Below, one piece after another: positions 5,375 to 7,946 of a stretch of DNA of 7,946 bases. A model generated the notes under the pieces. That model was not told where the DNA came from. It searched no databases and saw only the letters and a program-made list of their open reading frames with translations. Position numbers and translations under genes: made by a program. Source of the DNA: Mariprofundaceae bacterium. Its GTDB lineage: Bacteria > Pseudomonadota > Zetaproteobacteria > Mariprofundales > Mariprofundaceae. Position 1 is the first letter of the stretch; each line of letters starts with the position of its first letter. The DNA is taken from the NCBI GenBank assembly GCA_015488125.1, contig WFOJ01000205.1, forward strand, positions 1 through 7,946, read 5' to 3'.

Positions 5375-5928
5375 CGCGGCAGGCGCTCGCGAGAAGCCTG
5401 TTGCAGGGTCGGCAGGGCCTTGTCCTTATCCGACAACAAAGGCGTATCAATCGGCCAGTCAATGGCCAGATCAGGGTCATTCCAGGCTACCCCGGCATCC
5501 GAAGCCGGGTTATACAATGCCGTACATTTGTACTGGAAATCGGCCACATCACTGAGTACGCAAAAGCCATGCGCATAACCCGGTGGAATCCATAACTGGC
5601 GATGATTGTTCTCGTTCAGTTCCACGCCGACCCATTGCCCATAAGTTGGCGAATCCGGGTTCACATCTACCGCCACATCGAACACCGCGCCGGTTCCTAC
5701 CGAGACCAGTTTCCCCTGCGGGTCATTCAGCTGAAAATGCAGGCCGCGCAACACTCCCTTGCGCGAGCGGGAGTGATTGTCTTGCACAAACTCCGATCCT
5801 TCACCCGGAATGCCGTATGCCGCATAGCGTTGCTTGTGGAACGTTTCCAGAAAAAATCCGCGTGCATCACCGAACACTGTCGGTTCGATGATCAGAACTC
5901 CCGGTAAGTTCGTTTCAACAGTTTTCAC
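5371..5928 (-). CDS. rmlC: dTDP-4-dehydrorhamnose 3,5-epimerase
   Basis: Third step of the pathway: double epimerisation of dTDP-4-keto-6-deoxyglucose at C3 and C5. A cupin-fold dimer of 185 residues, the usual length. Seen: PTVFGDARGFFLE (16-28), SRKGVLRGLHFQ with Arg61 and the catalytic base His64, QGKLV with Lys73, then PPGYAHGFCVLS with His120 and the catalytic Tyr139 in the CTALYNP segment. The start codon is GTG at 5928 rather than ATG. An AAGGAAGG Shine-Dalgarno lies 5 nt upstream inside the rmlA end, and the two genes overlap by 14 nt. The stop overlaps the rmlD start by 4 nt. Nothing abnormal in the protein. Confidence 0.97.
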   Translation of the reverse strand: MKTVETNLPGVLIIEPTVFGDARGFFLETFHKQRYAAYGIPGEGSEFVQDNHSRSRKGVLRGLHFQLNDPQGKLVSVGTGAVFDVAVDVNPDSPTYGQWVGVELNENNHRQLWIPPGYAHGFCVLSDVADFQYKCTALYNPASDAGVAWNDPDLAIDWPIDTPLLSDKDKALPTLQQASRERLPR

Positions 5929-6808
5929 TTGTGCCTTCCTTCAGTATTCGCATGAGGTATTGGCCGTAGCTATTCTTCAATAATGGTTCTGCCAAGGCGG
6001 CAAGTGCCTCATCAGTGATATATCCCAGCTCCCAGGCAATCTCTTCCAGGCAGGCAATTTTCAGGCCTTGTCGCTTTTCTATCACTTCAATATAGCGCGC
6101 GGCATCCATCAGTGATTCATGCGTTCCAGTATCCAGCCAGGCTGCACCACGCCCCAGTTTCTCCACGTGTAAGGCATTCATCTCCAGATAGGCTCGGTTA
6201 ACATCCGTGATTTCAAGTTCTCCACGGGCAGATGGCTTGATTGTTTTGGCAATATCCACCACGCGTTCATCATAGAAGTACAAGCCGGTAACAGCATATT
6301 GTGATTTGGGTGTGATAGGCTTTTCTTCAATCGAAAGAGCGAGTCCTTCTGCATCAAAATTCACCACGCCATATCGCTCCGGGTCACGAACCCGGTAAGC
6401 GAATACCGTTGCAGCAGACTCACAATTTACACGATCAACCGCTTTCCGCAAGCTTGCCACCATACCATGACCATGAAAGATGTTATCCCCCAGTATCAAG
6501 GCACTGGGCTCATGGTTCACAAAGTCTGCGGCAATATGATAAGCCTGCGCCAGACCCTCGGGTCGAGCTTGTTCAGCGTAATACAATGAGATACCCCACT
6601 TCGAGCCATCACCCAGTGCTTTCTCAAACATTGGCAAATCATGTGGTGTTGAGATGATCATGATGTCACGGATCCCCGATAGCATCAAGGTTGAAAGTGG
6701 GTAGTAAATCATGGGTTTATCATACACAGGCATCAATTGCTTGCTGACTGCCAACGTCAATGGATATAGGCGTGTACCGCTGCCACCAGCCAGGATAATT
6801 CCTTTCAT
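5915..6808 (-). CDS. rmlA: Glucose-1-phosphate thymidylyltransferase
   Basis: First step of dTDP-L-rhamnose synthesis: glucose-1-phosphate plus dTTP gives dTDP-glucose and pyrophosphate; usually feedback-inhibited by dTDP-rhamnose. The 297-residue protein (E. coli 293) has the nucleotidyltransferase signature LAGGSGTRLYPLT (6-18), SKQLMPVYDKPMIYYPLS (22-39), LILGDNIFHGHG with metal-binding Asp108, VTGLYFYD, ELEITDVN and AAWLDTGTHESL. I start it at ATG 6808 because family members begin MKGIILAGG. The upstream in-frame ATG at 6826 would add six unlikely residues. A GGTGGG sequence precedes the start by about 5 nt. It is the first gene of the operon and sits about 20 nt after the predicted transcription start. 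Confidence 0.97.
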   Translation of the reverse strand: MKGIILAGGSGTRLYPLTLAVSKQLMPVYDKPMIYYPLSTLMLSGIRDIMIISTPHDLPMFEKALGDGSKWGISLYYAEQARPEGLAQAYHIAADFVNHEPSALILGDNIFHGHGMVASLRKAVDRVNCESAATVFAYRVRDPERYGVVNFDAEGLALSIEEKPITPKSQYAVTGLYFYDERVVDIAKTIKPSARGELEITDVNRAYLEMNALHVEKLGRGAAWLDTGTHESLMDAARYIEVIEKRQGLKIACLEEIAWELGYITDEALAALAEPLLKNSYGQYLMRILKEGTSENC

Positions 6809-6834
6809 TGCAGCCCACCAGAGCATGGTTTAAC

Positions 6835-6864
6835 AGTATAAAAAATCAAATAATACCGTGTCAG
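6835..6864 (-). promoter_or_regulatory. Probable sigma70 promoter of the rml operon
   Basis: On the minus strand CTGACA (6859-6864, 5 of 6 consensus) lies 18 bp before TATACT (6835-6840, 5 of 6). This would start transcription near 6828, about 20 nt before rmlA. The spacer is very AT-rich. The promoter lies in a roughly 115-bp non-coding stretch (6809-6922) between rmlA and the fcl stub, just beyond the end of the direct repeat; nothing else was recognised in that stretch. Confidence 0.65.
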
Positions 6865-6922
6865 TAAGGAACTATTGTATTGTGGGGTCATCACCTATTT
6901 CCCGTTATCAAAGTTACAAGAT

Positions 6923-6979
6923 TTATTGGGTAACCAGACCGCGATGCCCGGCTACATAAATTTTTGCCGTTTGGTGCAT
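6923..6979 (-). pseudogene. fcl 5' stub
   Basis: ATG 6979 opens an 18-codon frame. Its first 16 residues, MHQTAKIYVAGHRGLV, are identical to the start of the real fcl at 762; it then reads Thr-Gln and stops. Homology ends at about 6932. The ribosome-binding sequence and the 8-nt spacing from the HEPN stop are also kept, so this is a copied gene boundary, not chance similarity. Confidence 0.9.
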
Positions 6980-7158
6980 GGTTGCCGTTACTCCCTAAGC
7001 AGCGCAAAGCGCGCCGCGAACGTTCCAATGTGCGTTAGTACAGCCAGCACGAAAGCCCGGTTGATCATGGATGCCTGAAGTGCCGCATCATCAGGATATT
7101 CATGCGCAAAAGCATGGCGCACTTCCCGTAGTAATAACCAACTTTCTGCTGATGGTAT
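6932..7158. repeat. Direct repeat copy B
   Basis: The 227-bp partner of 715-956, in the same orientation and 6217 bp away at the left end. It differs by 12 substitutions and a 15-bp deletion that removed one of two AGCCAGCA octamers and the spacer between them. Outer edges: fcl codon 16 on the left, HEPN residue Ile76 on the right. Recombination between the copies would excise everything from gmd to rmlA. Confidence 0.93.
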
Positions 7159-7200
7159 ACTGATATCACGTACATTCAGTACATCGACGGCGCAAAGCAC
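6988..7200 (-). pseudogene. HEPN C-terminal fragment fused to an MntA tail
   Basis: Residues from Ile-Pro-Ser-Ala-Glu to the stop (7158 down to 6988) repeat the C-terminal 61 residues of the HEPN protein at 771-1178. An in-frame loss of KQLLA and substitutions such as G to S, M to V, N to D and T to A separate the two. The RX4HXY motif (RHAFAHEY) is retained. Upstream of 7158 the same frame reads VLCAVDVLNVRDIS, which looks like an MNT-nucleotidyltransferase continuation rather than HEPN sequence. The HEPN N-terminal 75 residues are missing. A GTG at 7200 could start a 70-residue product, but it lacks most of the HEPN fold. It is a deletion fusion remnant. Confidence 0.8.
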
Positions 7201-7406
7201 ATGCTGGCTTCCAGTTGCTCGCGCAGGCCTGCCAGCCAGTCCACCGGCATATCACCCTCTGGCAGCAAAGCAATATCAATATCCGAGCCGGGCACGGCAC
7301 CGCCTCGCGTCCGGGAATCCAACAAATACACCCGAACCGGCCAGTGCCCCAGATATTTTAACACAATCCTGCGCACTGCGGCTAAATCGTCAATCTGCGG
7401 TGACAC
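7176..7406 (-). pseudogene. mntA: MntA-type nucleotidyltransferase antitoxin, truncated
   Basis: The N-terminal half of a minimal nucleotidyltransferase. In HepT-MntA modules this protein AMPylates the tyrosine of the HEPN toxin and neutralises it. The 76 codons show the fold start VRVYLLDSRTRGGAVPGSDIDIALLPEG (25-52). The GSX10DXD motif reads D30-S31-X10-D42-I-D44: the metal-binding Asp pair is intact but the first Gly has become Asp. After LREQLEAS the frame runs into CFAPSMY and a stop. One frame over, the DNA continues VLCAVDVLNVRDIS, the expected type of sequence, so a single-base deletion near 7200 is likely. Full members are about 100-140 residues. It starts with GTG and overlaps hepT by 17 nt. 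Confidence 0.82.
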
Positions 7407-7833
7407 GTGATCTACCCTGATCGAGCCAGTCAGTCACGGCTCTTGCAAATTCATAAAAGTCATCCAGGCGTTGTTGACATATCACATGCACGATATGCCA
7501 ATCGACTTCCTCATACTGATGCACTGCGAGATTCCGAAAACCCACTGCCTTGCGCATACGTCTCGCAACCGCATCACTCAGTACTTTTTCTTTCGCCAGA
7601 GCATCAAATAACCCACCTGTACTGTCTGGCAGCCTTACGTCATCCATTTCAGCTACCAAATGTGCAGCGATATCCGCGCATAACTGCACTGCGCGGGTCA
7701 GGTTGAGCGTGATAATATCCTGAGCATCAATATCATCCATCAGCGCATTCACTGTGGGCGGACATTTCTGCTTAATACGTGCCAGACACCGGCGCAATGA
7801 TTCCAGTTTTTCTTCAACGATCAGCCGATCCAT
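7390..7833 (-). CDS. hepT: HepT-family HEPN ribonuclease toxin (DUF86)
   Basis: A 147-residue alpha-helical HEPN protein with the toxin signature Arg100-NLAV-His105-Gln-Tyr107 (RX4HXY). The preceding AVGFRNLAVHQYEEVDW segment is typical of the DUF86/HepT family. These dimeric ribonucleases act on RNA (tRNA in studied cases) in the cytoplasm and are silenced by AMPylation of the motif tyrosine. The gene order, hepT then mntA overlapping by 17 nt, is the standard module order. The start ATG 7833 lies inside the end of the upstream gene (13-nt overlap), so the module is co-transcribed with it. The toxin appears complete although its antitoxin gene is broken, so it may be weakly expressed, inactivated by an unseen substitution, or neutralised elsewhere. 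Confidence 0.9.
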   Translation of the reverse strand: MDRLIVEEKLESLRRCLARIKQKCPPTVNALMDDIDAQDIITLNLTRAVQLCADIAAHLVAEMDDVRLPDSTGGLFDALAKEKVLSDAVARRMRKAVGFRNLAVHQYEEVDWHIVHVICQQRLDDFYEFARAVTDWLDQGRSRVTAD

Positions 7834-7946
7834 GCTCGTCTTCTTTGCTCCAGCATCCGTTGACGGTAAGGGAGAAAATCCAGCTGTTCGGAAAAATGCC
7901 GAATTAACAGGCTGGCATATACCGAAGACTCACCAAGCAATACCAG
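7821..7946 (-). CDS. Unrecognised gene, C-terminal 41 residues
   Basis: The frame is open from the right edge and ends at TGA 7823-7821, overlapping hepT by 13 nt. The visible tail has a short mixed segment (VLLGESSVYASLLIRHFSEQ) and then a basic end (PYRQRMLEQRRRAWIG). No family can be named from this. The overlap implies it is the leading gene of the hepT operon, and the locus suggests polysaccharide assembly or accessory DNA. Confidence 0.6.
   Translation of the reverse strand: MVLLGESSVYASLLIRHFSEQLDFLPYRQRMLEQRRRAWIG

Noticed and set aside
5583..5907. Two plus-strand frames of about 100 codons
   Set aside because: Opposite rmlC, with no recognisable motif; shadows of the real gene.
1..7946. 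tRNA, rRNA or a complete insertion sequence
   Set aside because: No cloverleaf, rRNA-like stretch or transposase frame seen on either strand.

Overview
The window reads as part of the surface-polysaccharide (O-antigen or capsule type) locus of a Gram-negative bacterium, most likely a proteobacterium. The sugar-nucleotide enzymes look proteobacterial, base composition is near 50% GC in the enzyme genes, and toxin-antitoxin debris is scattered among them. I cannot name the species. Nearly everything is coded on the minus strand.

Layout in the direction of transcription, from high to low coordinates. (1) 7946-6923: the C-terminus of an unrecognised gene, an intact hepT HEPN toxin gene, a broken mntA nucleotidyltransferase gene, a C-terminal fragment of a second HEPN gene and an 18-codon stub of fcl. 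(2) A good sigma70-type promoter at 6835-6864. (3) A tightly overlapping operon: rmlA, rmlC, rmlD, a fragment of an S23/IVP-type four-helix-bundle gene, rmlB, and an N-terminal fragment of a Wzx-type flippase. (4) About 170-260 bp of scarred sequence, then gmd, an orphan HEPN gene and fcl, which runs off the left edge.

Together rmlABCD make dTDP-L-rhamnose from glucose-1-phosphate. Gmd plus Fcl make GDP-L-fucose from GDP-mannose. Both are donors for polysaccharide assembly. No glycosyltransferase or polymerase is complete in the window, and the flippase is truncated.

The most unusual signal is a family of degenerate 7-bp repeats. In the coding direction each element has a 5' arm of GAAGATG-like units and a 3' arm of ATCTCAC-like units. 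Two copies are compact hairpins inserted in frame into rmlB at 3232-3315 and 3781-3892. A third copy has its arms split around the four-helix-bundle fragment, at 4501-4535 and 4258-4290. The arms within each compact copy match each other better than the copies match one another, which suggests pairing is maintained. This fits a mobile or diversifying element linked to a four-helix-bundle protein, with gene-less derivatives tolerated inside enzyme loops.

The second notable signal is a direct repeat (715-956 and 6932-7158, about 95% identical) that brackets the whole rmlA-to-gmd block. It carries the end of the HEPN gene and the start of fcl. It suggests the block was inserted beside, or duplicated over, an older hepT-mntA-HEPN-fcl arrangement.
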